Shown here piece after piece: positions 39,566 through 47,542 of a stretch of 49,176 nt of DNA. The position numbers and the translations under genes are program-made. How positions within the stretch are numbered: the first letter of the stretch is position 1; each line of letters opens with the position of its first letter. The notes below the pieces were generated by a model that ran no database searches, was not told where the DNA came from, and worked only from the letters and a program-made list of their open reading frames with translations. Source of the DNA: a virus; IMG/VR virus record IMGVR_UViG_3300008267_000154, positions 1-49,176 of that record, one strand, 5' to 3'.

Positions 39566-41334
39566 TATATTGGTCCATCCCTTCCTGTTTTTTCAGGCTT
39601 ATAAGCCGTTGGGTTAATATTTTCATGATCGTCCCATGGTTCATGTGTTGGAACACGACGCATTATACTACTAATCTTAGTGCCAGCATAAAAATTATTA
39701 TTTTCCCAACCCTTTTGCATGTCACTGGTTGCGTTCTTATCAGCAGTTCTTCCTGAAAGAGAAAATCTATCCAGCGTGACCACACTGGTTGCCGCCTCTG
39801 GCAGTATTGATAGCGCATCTAAAGCAAATGCTAAATCAGTTGCGGCAGAAGGAGATATTGGGGCAGGCGTTGGACCGTTCATATCTATCAACGTAGCTCT
39901 TTCAATGTGACTGCCAATTGCGGTGAACACGTTTGCTCCGCCAGCGTTAATAAAGTTACCACCAACAGTGTCCACGTTAAAAGATCCTGCTGTCTTAAAT
40001 GTTGTACTTGCACCAGAAATAAAATTAGTTGCTACTCCTGATTTTACATCAAACTCGGTGAGTGTCTGCATCTTAAGTTCAGTCGTTGCATACATGTTGA
40101 TATTACCAAGTACTGAATATAAATCAATGCCTGATAATGGTCCAGCTTGTGTTGGATTAGTACTTGCGCCAGTTGAAGTTAAACGAACACGTCCTAGCGC
40201 ACTAGCATTGAAGTGATTAGCCGCTGTCCAGTTACAATCTAATCCAGCAAACCCTTCAATCAATCCTGATGCTTCAAAATGCATAGAGCCTTGTGCCGCA
40301 ACTATGTTAACATTACTGCCTGCCTCAAAGTTGATATCTCTGTCAGCTCTAAAATTAAAATCATTTTCACTGTGTATGCTTATACTATCGGCAGCATAGA
40401 TATCAATTTTTCCATCACTAGTAAATTCTAACCAAGCAGTTCCTCTACTATTACAAATGTAAATTAAATCACTAGAATTGTGTAAAAGTATTTGATGTCC
40501 AGTACGGGTTCTAAGTCTAACTAACTCGTCAATAATACCTTCTTTTTTAGTTTTTTCATCTTTACCAATGTATCCGTCATCCATTACAAACTGTGTTCCG
40601 CCTTCACGTTCAACGTAGGCGGGTATTGGATCTTTTTCAGTTCCAAATCGATACTGTTTACCACCCACTACAACAGGTCCTGGTGTTGAAATTCCGTATA
40701 CATTGCTGATTGTACTGCGTCTTGCACTGCTAGTTGTTGTTCCTCTTATAGGATCTTTTAATAAACCTTGTGTAGCAAGTCGAAGTGTAAAAGGATGCAT
40801 AGCCTTTTTTACAATATCAGGCTTAGAATTGTCTCTACCTTGAACACGTTTGTTAACTTCAACTACAGGAACGATTGCGGTGTCACTAGTAAAACCTAAC
40901 TTAGTTTTTTCTTGTGGCGTTAATTCTGCGTACTGACTTGCGGCAATGCCTGGAACCATTTGATTAACGCCTGGCTCAGGAACACATGCTAGCCAAAAAC
41001 ATTGTTCCCTGTCACCTTCAATAAAAATAATAATGACCTTTGTACCAATGTCTGGCGGCACAAACCACATGCCATAACTTTGTTGTGAGCTTGAAGCGTT
41101 ACGTAGATTTCCATCTGTTGCTTCATACGCAGTATAGCCAAAAAAGTGTGGGGCATATCTAGGATACACCCTAACAGAGTCTGCTATTTCTTGGCCGGCT
41201 CCACCTTTTCGCAAAATCACACACTCTAATGTTCCCATTCGAGTACTATCATTGTGACCTACTACACGAGCAATATATGGTCCATTACTTAAACCAGATA
41301 TTGAAGGTTGTTGCGTACTATTTTTTAGTTCCAT
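39565..41334 (-). CDS. 5: Baseplate hub/spike protein gp5-like
   Basis: The 589-residue protein begins with an OB-fold-like domain (about 18-125, 'YIARVVGHNDSTRMGTLECV' and 'PPDIGTKVIIIFIEGDREQC') shared by gp5 and VgrG spikes. A middle region (125-280) follows, then a beta-helix-like part (about 300-450) with repeats such as 'DINFEAGSNVNIVAAQGSMH'. In T4, gp5 also carries a lysozyme domain between these parts; I see no lysozyme signature here. The protein would form the central puncturing spike, assembling with the gp27-like hub. It overlaps gp25 and the upstream gene by one base each. Confidence 0.88.
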   Translation of the reverse strand: MELKNSTQQPSISGLSNGPYIARVVGHNDSTRMGTLECVILRKGGAGQEIADSVRVYPRYAPHFFGYTAYEATDGNLRNASSSQQSYGMWFVPPDIGTKVIIIFIEGDREQCFWLACVPEPGVNQMVPGIAASQYAELTPQEKTKLGFTSDTAIVPVVEVNKRVQGRDNSKPDIVKKAMHPFTLRLATQGLLKDPIRGTTTSSARRSTISNVYGISTPGPVVVGGKQYRFGTEKDPIPAYVEREGGTQFVMDDGYIGKDEKTKKEGIIDELVRLRTRTGHQILLHNSSDLIYICNSRGTAWLEFTSDGKIDIYAADSISIHSENDFNFRADRDINFEAGSNVNIVAAQGSMHFEASGLIEGFAGLDCNWTAANHFNASALGRVRLTSTGASTNPTQAGPLSGIDLYSVLGNINMYATTELKMQTLTEFDVKSGVATNFISGASTTFKTAGSFNVDTVGGNFINAGGANVFTAIGSHIERATLIDMNGPTPAPISPSAATDLAFALDALSILPEAATSVVTLDRFSLSGRTADKNATSDMQKGWENNNFYAGTKISSIMRRVPTHEPWDDHENINPTAYKPEKTGRDGPI

Positions 41335-42449
41335 TATCTACCACTTTCTCCTGGAGCACACAGCAAGTCATCTAACGGACTAGGTCTTGGTATAAATCCT
41401 GCTCTAGATAAATCTTTGTTCAGTACTGTGATGTCATTTGCAACTTTATTACTTGCAGAAATTAACTGATCCTGAACTTGTCTTGTAGCAGAATTATTTG
41501 AAGTTTGAGTTGGAAAGTTTACCACATTCAAACCTGAGTCAAGTTCAACTGCTGGTATTCCTGCCGTAAACAAATTATAAGGATCATATCCTCCTAATAA
41601 ATTTTGTACTTGGTCTTCTGTTAATGCTAGGTCTGGATTTCCTCCTGGGCCGACATCAAGTGCAAATGTTGGAACATTCAAATTAATTTTAGACGTAAAC
41701 CCATTAGGAGTAGTAATTGTCTGTGGCTGTACTTGCACATCAATTGGTTCTTGATTTAACAACGACAACGGTGGTCTTCCTGAATAGAATGCAGGACTAC
41801 ATCCAGGTATGAATGGAATAAACGGTAACAATATTGGTGGTGGGAATTTAAATTTCAAATACTCAACCAATCTTTTTATGTACTCAGCCAACGGATTGTA
41901 AATTATTAAATTTAATCCTAAAATTTTATTAATGGCATCTCTTGCCGCAATCAGTGCTTTCTTAATTGGTTCAGGAAACGGTATCCAACCTTGTCTAATA
42001 ATTTTTGCTAGGAGTGCCGCAGCCAGTAAAGGATTCTTTAAAACACACTGTATTAAATTTTGTATACTAGTAACTGCTGATTCAACATAATTTTTAATTG
42101 CCTGTATCTTGCCTTTTAAAATTTGTACTAGTATATTAACTCCTTGACTTGCTCCAAAAAGTGTTGCCAATGTCACGCCTGGATCAATTGTGATGGTTTT
42201 TAATTGTGGTGCTGGTTCTGGTCTGTCTGTTTCTAAACCAAATATTCCTAATATGCCTTGTATAATTGCCGCAACTTGCGCCAACTGCGGCACAATTGCT
42301 GCCGCGCCGTTAACGTTAATTGCAAAGTTGCCATCTGCTTGTATAGAAAAATTTAAAAATTTTCCAACGTTAGCTCGTTGATATGATGCAGAATATAATG
42401 ATGCACGATCATCAACTCTCCATTCAAATAATTTATTTGGACCTACCAT
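41334..42449 (-). CDS. Hydrophobic hub-region structural protein (371 aa)
   Basis: The middle of this protein (about residues 55-215) is rich in Ile, Leu, Ala and Pro with several helices such as 'NPLLAAALLAKIIRQGW' and a proline-rich 'FPPPILLPFIPFIPG' at about 201-215. The N-terminal 50 residues look beta-like, and the last 150 are polar and disordered-like. It lies between the gp27-like hub and gp5. That position and composition suggest a hub or tail-lumen component that might contact membrane during DNA entry, but I recognise no family. It ends with coupled overlap to gp5. Confidence 0.55.
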   Translation of the reverse strand: MVGPNKLFEWRVDDRASLYSASYQRANVGKFLNFSIQADGNFAINVNGAAAIVPQLAQVAAIIQGILGIFGLETDRPEPAPQLKTITIDPGVTLATLFGASQGVNILVQILKGKIQAIKNYVESAVTSIQNLIQCVLKNPLLAAALLAKIIRQGWIPFPEPIKKALIAARDAINKILGLNLIIYNPLAEYIKRLVEYLKFKFPPPILLPFIPFIPGCSPAFYSGRPPLSLLNQEPIDVQVQPQTITTPNGFTSKINLNVPTFALDVGPGGNPDLALTEDQVQNLLGGYDPYNLFTAGIPAVELDSGLNVVNFPTQTSNNSATRQVQDQLISASNKVANDITVLNKDLSRAGFIPRPSPLDDLLCAPGESGR

Positions 42450-42458
42450 TGTATTTCC

Positions 42459-44471
42459 TTATATTGTCAAGTTAATTTGGTTCAACGTGAACCTATCTGT
42501 AAAAGACTGTATTTTTTGTGATGCAGCCAAGTCTTGTGAAACGTTCCTTGTACCAATTAATTTTTGTTTAAAGATTCCATTTGAAAAAGTACTTTCTACT
42601 TCTCTCACAGTGTAGTATGCACTTAATCTTGATAGAGCCTTGTCTTCGTTGGCTTCTCCCGATGTTAAAAATCCTTGAGAATTAAAATCTTTTGGTGCGT
42701 AAGCAATAACTCGCAAAACAGGATCTACTGATCGTAACGCAATTCCGCCATCAACAGTAAACAATGTGCTTTCACCATCTATTTTGTTTCCATCATCAAT
42801 GTATTGTGTTCCTAACCACATTGGGTCTCCTAATATTTCCATATTAAGTTCAACGTTCTCATACGGATTATTCATCAAGGAGTTTATATCTCTTGCCAAA
42901 GTAAACAAAGGATCAGGCTGATTAGCACCTTTAACTGCAATCTCTTGTCTATCACTATTTGGATTTGGTGTTGTATTGCTGGAAATTCCATCAGCAGGGG
43001 TTGGAACTAACGTACCAGTAGCGATAGCAACAGGACTAACTACTTTTTGCTCAGTTTGCTGTCCGCCAGCGGCACCTGGTACGTCTGTACTTACATAATT
43101 ACCTGTAATAATTTTTGTCCACATTTGATTAAAATTTAAATTGAAAGACAATATGTCTTTATTTTTACCAGTATACTGCCATTCATATCTTCTAGCAGTC
43201 ATACCTTCATAATCAGATGCAGGCGGCTTGTATGTTGGAACAAAGATTGATGACAGTTTTGTGTAGTGTACTTTCCTAGGAATTATTTGAAATGTTATTA
43301 TCTTAGGAGTGATATTTCTAGCAGTGTCATGCCGATCATCCGGTTGATTTTCTACTTTAGTCACTACTCTCCACCAGTTAATCCATCCGCCTTTATTAAA
43401 GTCACCTTGGAATTGAGTTTTAATTTTTTCAGTAACGTATAAACTATCTTGAATAATTGCATCAATTATTTTTGTTAAGCCTAAGGACCCTGGTATGGTC
43501 AATGTTGCTTTAAGATTTTCAGGTTGTTCTCCTACTTGCACAGTGCCAGTTATATATGATGTTTTAGTAAATTCTTTATTTGCCGCATCTTTAAAAATGT
43601 CAAACATTTGGGCTTTGGCGAACTCACTATTGTCAGTTACGTTTCCTTTTTCATCATGAAATACAATTTTATATCGATTGAGTTTGTACTTAGTTTTTTC
43701 TTCGGCTGATTTTTGTATATTCTCTAATGAAAGTTCTAAGTCTTTTATAACTTCCCCAACAGTTACTCCTTGCACATTTATTTCTTGATTTATTTTATTA
43801 GAATCGTCATAAGTTCCTGTTTGATTGACTGGAACTCCTTTAATCTCCCACGTGGTACCTTGCTGTGTTAGCTTGGCTTCCATGTGTGTAATAATCATTG
43901 GATAATATCTTGTTGTATAAGGTATTAATTCTGGTTGTGTAGAATCTTCGTGATATCCAACAAAATCAATTTTTAAAACAAAAGCATTTGATTTGTCAAA
44001 ATTCTTATATCCTTTAACAGTTAACGCGGTAATAATATTTGTTAAAAAAGTGTCAAGACTATATGGCTCAACAATTTTTAATCGTATTTCAGTAGTCCAA
44101 TCTCTTGACTTGCCTACAAAGTTTTTAATATACAAGTCTTCTAAATAATAATCATAGTTTGCATTAGCAGATTGATTAAGCGTGTTAATAATATTTTGCA
44201 AATTATTAAGTGTTTGAGACTTTGAACCTTTTGGTGCACCGGTTCCTTTTCCGTGGCTAGAAAATATAACATTAGTAAATCCAGCAGTCTTGTAAGATCC
44301 TGATTTTAATTCTTCAGGACTTACTACTGCAAATGTTACTCTATAATTAAACGTTCTATAATCATGCAGTATATTTTCTCCTGGATAGGATGCGCTTCTA
44401 ATTATATTGTTTAAAAGATTGGTGCCAAGCTCTTTTAGTGTTGAACCAGTTGTTGCTCGTTGAAGAGACAT
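42459..44471 (-). CDS. Putative baseplate hub protein (gp27-like)
   Basis: This 670-residue protein lies between gp53 and the spike genes, where a hub protein is expected. It is beta-rich, with segments such as 'YEWQYTGKNKDILSFNLNF' (around 430-448) that recall hub proteins of marine T4-like phages. A polar, Pro/Gly-rich stretch (about 455-500) separates the last domain ('NVELNMEILGDPMWLGTQYI'). gp27 trimers join the spike to the tail tube in T4. The evidence is position and general style, not a firm motif. Its start overlaps the gp53 stop by one base (TAATG). Confidence 0.6.
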   Translation of the reverse strand: MSLQRATTGSTLKELGTNLLNNIIRSASYPGENILHDYRTFNYRVTFAVVSPEELKSGSYKTAGFTNVIFSSHGKGTGAPKGSKSQTLNNLQNIINTLNQSANANYDYYLEDLYIKNFVGKSRDWTTEIRLKIVEPYSLDTFLTNIITALTVKGYKNFDKSNAFVLKIDFVGYHEDSTQPELIPYTTRYYPMIITHMEAKLTQQGTTWEIKGVPVNQTGTYDDSNKINQEINVQGVTVGEVIKDLELSLENIQKSAEEKTKYKLNRYKIVFHDEKGNVTDNSEFAKAQMFDIFKDAANKEFTKTSYITGTVQVGEQPENLKATLTIPGSLGLTKIIDAIIQDSLYVTEKIKTQFQGDFNKGGWINWWRVVTKVENQPDDRHDTARNITPKIITFQIIPRKVHYTKLSSIFVPTYKPPASDYEGMTARRYEWQYTGKNKDILSFNLNFNQMWTKIITGNYVSTDVPGAAGGQQTEQKVVSPVAIATGTLVPTPADGISSNTTPNPNSDRQEIAVKGANQPDPLFTLARDINSLMNNPYENVELNMEILGDPMWLGTQYIDDGNKIDGESTLFTVDGGIALRSVDPVLRVIAYAPKDFNSQGFLTSGEANEDKALSRLSAYYTVREVESTFSNGIFKQKLIGTRNVSQDLAASQKIQSFTDRFTLNQINLTI

Positions 44472-44779
44472 TATGCAACTCCTAAGTCTTTGAACAGTTG
44501 TGATCTTTGTGGAATATAAATTTTTATTCCAGCAACTAAATCGTAAATTGGATCTTTAATTACTTCAGGGTTCCTCATGGCAAACACCCACCACAACTTA
44601 GGATCCCCGTATGCATCATTAGCCAACAAGTCTGGACGATACTCGTACTGAGATGGCAGTTCAACCAGTGTATCGTCAAGTGCCATTGTTATTTCCCTTG
44701 GTGTCCAAACATCAAGATAAAAATCAGTTAGCTGTGTATTTTTATATGGTGAATATTCACCATATTTGTATTCATTCAT
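44471..44779 (-). CDS. 53: Baseplate wedge protein gp53-like
   Basis: The 102-residue product matches the core of gp53: a tyrosine-rich N-terminus ('MNEYKYGEYSPYKNTQL'), then 'YRPDLLANDAYGDPKLWWVF' (47-66), where the phrase 'AYGDPxLWW' is the family hallmark, and finally a LysM-like end ('DLVAGIKIYIPQ'). T4 gp53 (196 residues) attaches wedges around the hub; this form is shorter. It overlaps both neighbours by one base, so it is translated in a coupled series. Confidence 0.8.
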   Translation of the reverse strand: MNEYKYGEYSPYKNTQLTDFYLDVWTPREITMALDDTLVELPSQYEYRPDLLANDAYGDPKLWWVFAMRNPEVIKDPIYDLVAGIKIYIPQRSQLFKDLGVA

Positions 44780-45552
44780 TATAGATATCCTCTTCCATCC
44801 AACGCTCCAGATATAAACTGGTCCACACTAAAGTTGGACATTTCTCGTCTACTATAAACAGGAATTAATGTCATTGATATTGTACTTAATGTAGGAACTT
44901 TGTTAACTCTATTGCCAAAGTTAAATCCAGTAATATAATCTACATCATTGGGTAAGTCAATACTAAATCCACCTACTACCACAGGAATGTTTTCATAAAC
45001 GTTTGCTCCGTATGCATTAAATCGACAAACTGGAGGTGGTGATCCAGATAGTGAGTCATTGCCTGTACGCATTTTTGTAATAGCTCTCAAGGCATGCACA
45101 GTTGCTAGCCAATAAACTGCTTCTTGTCTATTTTGTACTGGAAATTGTCCAGACACACTTATGGTTCCAACATCTGTGTTCTGATAAGAATAAACTGCAT
45201 AATTACTATGTTGTATGGTAGCTGGATTCCAATTTACTTTGGTGTCTTGTTTTACAGTAGGAGTTACTGGAAAATAAATTCCTGCCCATGCACCTGGATT
45301 TGACCCTGTTGGGTTACTATCTAAAACTTGAGTAATAGATCCGACAGGCCAATACTGATTAGGAATTTTCAAATATACTCTACTTTCTAAACTCGCTTGT
45401 CTTTCTTGGGAGGTAAAACTAACTTTGACCGTAGAGTTCAACACCTTATCTGCCGCGGCAGTCCTAATAATAGACTGTCCGTTAGTAAGTTGTCCGGAAC
45501 CCCATATTTCCTGGGCCGATGCCGCAAGATTAGTAAAACTGAAATCACTCAT
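44779..45552 (-). CDS. Putative baseplate tail-tube cap/initiator (gp48/gp54-like)
   Basis: This 257-residue protein is the first gene of the long late block. It has a beta-rich central part ('VGTISVSGQFPVQNRQEAVY' at about 127-146, then 'VCRFNAYGANVYENIPVVVG'), in the style of tail-tube-related proteins that cap the hub and nucleate the tube. Its order before gp53 fits gp48 or gp54, but I cannot choose between them. AGGGAG is its ribosome site and a late-type motif lies at 45571-45579. Confidence 0.55.
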   Translation of the reverse strand: MSDFSFTNLAASAQEIWGSGQLTNGQSIIRTAAADKVLNSTVKVSFTSQERQASLESRVYLKIPNQYWPVGSITQVLDSNPTGSNPGAWAGIYFPVTPTVKQDTKVNWNPATIQHSNYAVYSYQNTDVGTISVSGQFPVQNRQEAVYWLATVHALRAITKMRTGNDSLSGSPPPVCRFNAYGANVYENIPVVVGGFSIDLPNDVDYITGFNFGNRVNKVPTLSTISMTLIPVYSRREMSNFSVDQFISGALDGRGYL

Positions 45553-45564
45553 TTGAATATTCTC

Positions 45565-45595
45565 CCTACATATTTATTTGACAAAATTATGTAGG
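45565..45595. promoter_or_regulatory. Inverted repeat between divergent promoters (candidate operator)
   Basis: CCTACATA (45565-45572) and TATGTAGG (45588-45595) form a perfect 8-bp inverted repeat with a 15-base gap. One arm covers the late start site of the baseplate operon, the other lies in the spacer of the gp55 promoter, so a dimeric protein here could affect both. Confidence 0.45.
45571..45579 (-). promoter_or_regulatory. Late promoter motif of the baseplate operon
   Basis: The minus strand reads AAATAAATA followed by TG, sharing ATAAATAT with the motifs before gp6 and the small structural gene. Start would be near 45565, 13 bases before the ATG, just ahead of the AGGGAG ribosome site. 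It overlaps the -35 box of the opposing promoter by two bases. Confidence 0.5.
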
Positions 45596-45606
45596 TAGTT
45601 TATAAT
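45578..45606 (+). promoter_or_regulatory. Consensus sigma70 promoter of the gp55 operon
   Basis: TTGACA (45578-45583) and TATAAT (45601-45606) with a 17-base spacer match the housekeeping consensus exactly. RNA would start near 45613, with AGGAG at 45616-45620 upstream of the gp55 ATG. Confidence 0.8.
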
Positions 45607-45632
45607 ATAGTTATTAGGAGTCTATAACAATA

Positions 45633-46523
45633 ATGATAATAACGACTGTAAAGAGAAACAAATATCTTAACAACAAAGACCTACTGTTACAGATACACAA
45701 GAGCAAGAACACATACGGATCATTTATGGGTCCAGAATATGAAGATTATGACTTAATTTTACCTTCTGTTGATAAAATCAATGTAAGAACTGTTGCAGAA
45801 GCCAAGCGTAATAGGGCCAAACGATTAGGCACTAGGTTATATCAACAAAATAAAGCCCAAGGTATTAAGGACGTTAAACTAGTTGACTGCATAATTGATT
45901 ACAAAAAAGTTCCAAAAACTGATTTAGTTTTTAGAATCATGACTCATGAACATGTTCCGCTTGCGCCTGGACGCAAGAAGACGGTAAAAAGCACAGCTGA
46001 CGCTCATGAAAGATGCAATTTTCCTCCCTATCAACATTGGGCATTCGATGCTAATGATGTACTGATATGTGTAGGAAAAAGTCATTGGAAGGGTCCTTTA
46101 CAGACTGGAACGTTTTCCAAAGAACACGGAAGAATTACTGAAGAGCTTGGCAAAATGTATCTAATGCTAGCTGATAGATATGCTCAAAGAAGCAATTGGC
46201 GTGGGTATACGTATGTTGAAGAAATGAAAGGACAGGCTATTCTACAGCTAAGTCAAATTGGCTTACAGTTTGATGAATCCAAGTCTGAAAATCCATTTGC
46301 CTACTACACTGCCGCAGTAACAAATAGCTTTACCCGTGTGCTCAATATTGAGAAACGTATGCAAAATATTCGTGACGATATGTTAGAAGAAAGTGGGTTA
46401 ACTCCTAGCTTTACAAGACAGAATCAACAAGAATATGCAGAAGAAACGGCACGTCAAGCTGCCTTGTATAAGGGAATGCGACAAGCAAAAAGTGAAGATA
46501 CTCCAGAGGAAGAAGCTGAATGA
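45633..46523 (+). CDS. 55: Late-transcription sigma factor gp55
   Basis: The C-terminal part (about residues 167-265) is the gp55 core: 'RITEELGKMYLMLADRY', 'NWRGYTYVEEMKGQAI', 'SENPFAYYTAAVTNSFTRVL' and the following basic helix. gp55 replaces host sigma on RNA polymerase and reads the late TATAAATA promoters. At 296 residues this form is much longer than T4 gp55 (185). After a short 'NKYLNNKDLLLQIHKSK' start, an extra segment of about 135 residues (30-165, with 'FPPYQHWAFDAND' and 'CVGKSHWKG') precedes the core. It is driven by an exact sigma70 promoter and overlaps gp47 by 4 bases. Confidence 0.88.
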   Translation: MIITTVKRNKYLNNKDLLLQIHKSKNTYGSFMGPEYEDYDLILPSVDKINVRTVAEAKRNRAKRLGTRLYQQNKAQGIKDVKLVDCIIDYKKVPKTDLVFRIMTHEHVPLAPGRKKTVKSTADAHERCNFPPYQHWAFDANDVLICVGKSHWKGPLQTGTFSKEHGRITEELGKMYLMLADRYAQRSNWRGYTYVEEMKGQAILQLSQIGLQFDESKSENPFAYYTAAVTNSFTRVLNIEKRMQNIRDDMLEESGLTPSFTRQNQQEYAEETARQAALYKGMRQAKSEDTPEEEAE

Positions 46524-47542
46524 CAAATCTTTTTAAGAAAGCAGCCTGTTTTACTGATATCCATTTTGGGTTGAAGAGTAATAGTCGTACACACAATGAA
46601 GATTGTGCTGATTTTGTTGATTGGTTTATTGCTACTGCTAAGGAAAAGGGTGCAGAAACTTGCATTTTCTTAGGAGATTGGCATCATAATCGCTCAACAA
46701 CTGACGTTAGTACAATGAATTATACAGTAAATGCACTAGAAAAACTTAACAGTGCATTTGATACTGTACACATTATTACAGGCAATCATGATCAATATTA
46801 TAAGGACAAACGAGATCTACATAGTTTAGAATATGGCAGACTGTTTCCAAATATCAACATGGTTAATCATGCTTTCACAGAAGGAAATGTTACTATACTT
46901 CCCTGGCTAGTGGGCGACGAGTGGAAGAGCATTGAGAAAATCAAAAGCAAATACATATTTGGGCACTTTGAACTACCGTTGTTTTATATGAACGCTATGG
47001 TGCAAATGCCTGACCATGGAGAACTACAGCCCACTCACTTTAAACATCAGGACTATGTTTTTAGTGGTCACTTCCATAAAAGACAAAGCAAAGACAAAGT
47101 TCATTACATTGGCAATGCATTTCCGCACAACTATGCTGACAGTTGGGATGACATGCGTGGTATGATGTTGTTGGAATGGGATAAGCCTCCTGAATATATT
47201 GATTGGCCTGACTGTCCTAAATATCGTTCTGTAAAATTAAGTAGACTTCTTGATGAAAAAGATAGTATAATGAAGGGTAAGATGTACTTACGTGTTACTC
47301 TTGACATTGATATTACCTTTGAGGAAGCTAACTTCATCAAAGAAACTTTTATGAAAGAGCATGATATTCGAGAACTAAGTTTGATAACAGAGAAGGATAA
47401 CTTGGAAGGACTAATTGATGAAAACACCGATGTTAAATTTGAAAGTGTAGATCAAATTGTCGCTGAACAGATTGTTGCCTTAGAGACTGGCACATATAAT
47501 AACAATACTCTATTAAGCATTTATAACGGACTTCATGTTTAA
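46520..47542 (+). CDS. 47: Recombination nuclease subunit gp47 (Mre11/SbcD family)
   Basis: This 340-residue phosphoesterase carries the Mre11-type motifs in order: 'DIHFG' (Asp13, His15), 'GDWHH' (52-56), 'GNHD' (88-91), 'GHFE' and 'SGHFHKR' further on, which bind two metal ions. With gp46 it forms the nuclease/ATPase complex that resects DNA ends for recombination-dependent replication and degrades host DNA. T4 gp47 has 339 residues, an almost identical length. The start overlaps gp55 (ATGA) and the stop overlaps gp46 by 8 bases, so the three form an operon. Confidence 0.95.
   Translation: MTNLFKKAACFTDIHFGLKSNSRTHNEDCADFVDWFIATAKEKGAETCIFLGDWHHNRSTTDVSTMNYTVNALEKLNSAFDTVHIITGNHDQYYKDKRDLHSLEYGRLFPNINMVNHAFTEGNVTILPWLVGDEWKSIEKIKSKYIFGHFELPLFYMNAMVQMPDHGELQPTHFKHQDYVFSGHFHKRQSKDKVHYIGNAFPHNYADSWDDMRGMMLLEWDKPPEYIDWPDCPKYRSVKLSRLLDEKDSIMKGKMYLRVTLDIDITFEEANFIKETFMKEHDIRELSLITEKDNLEGLIDENTDVKFESVDQIVAEQIVALETGTYNNNTLLSIYNGLHV

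Noticed and set aside
39565-41334. Lysozyme domain in the gp5-like spike
   Set aside because: No Glu-Asp-Thr muramidase signature or T4-lysozyme-like block could be found between the OB fold and the beta-helix.
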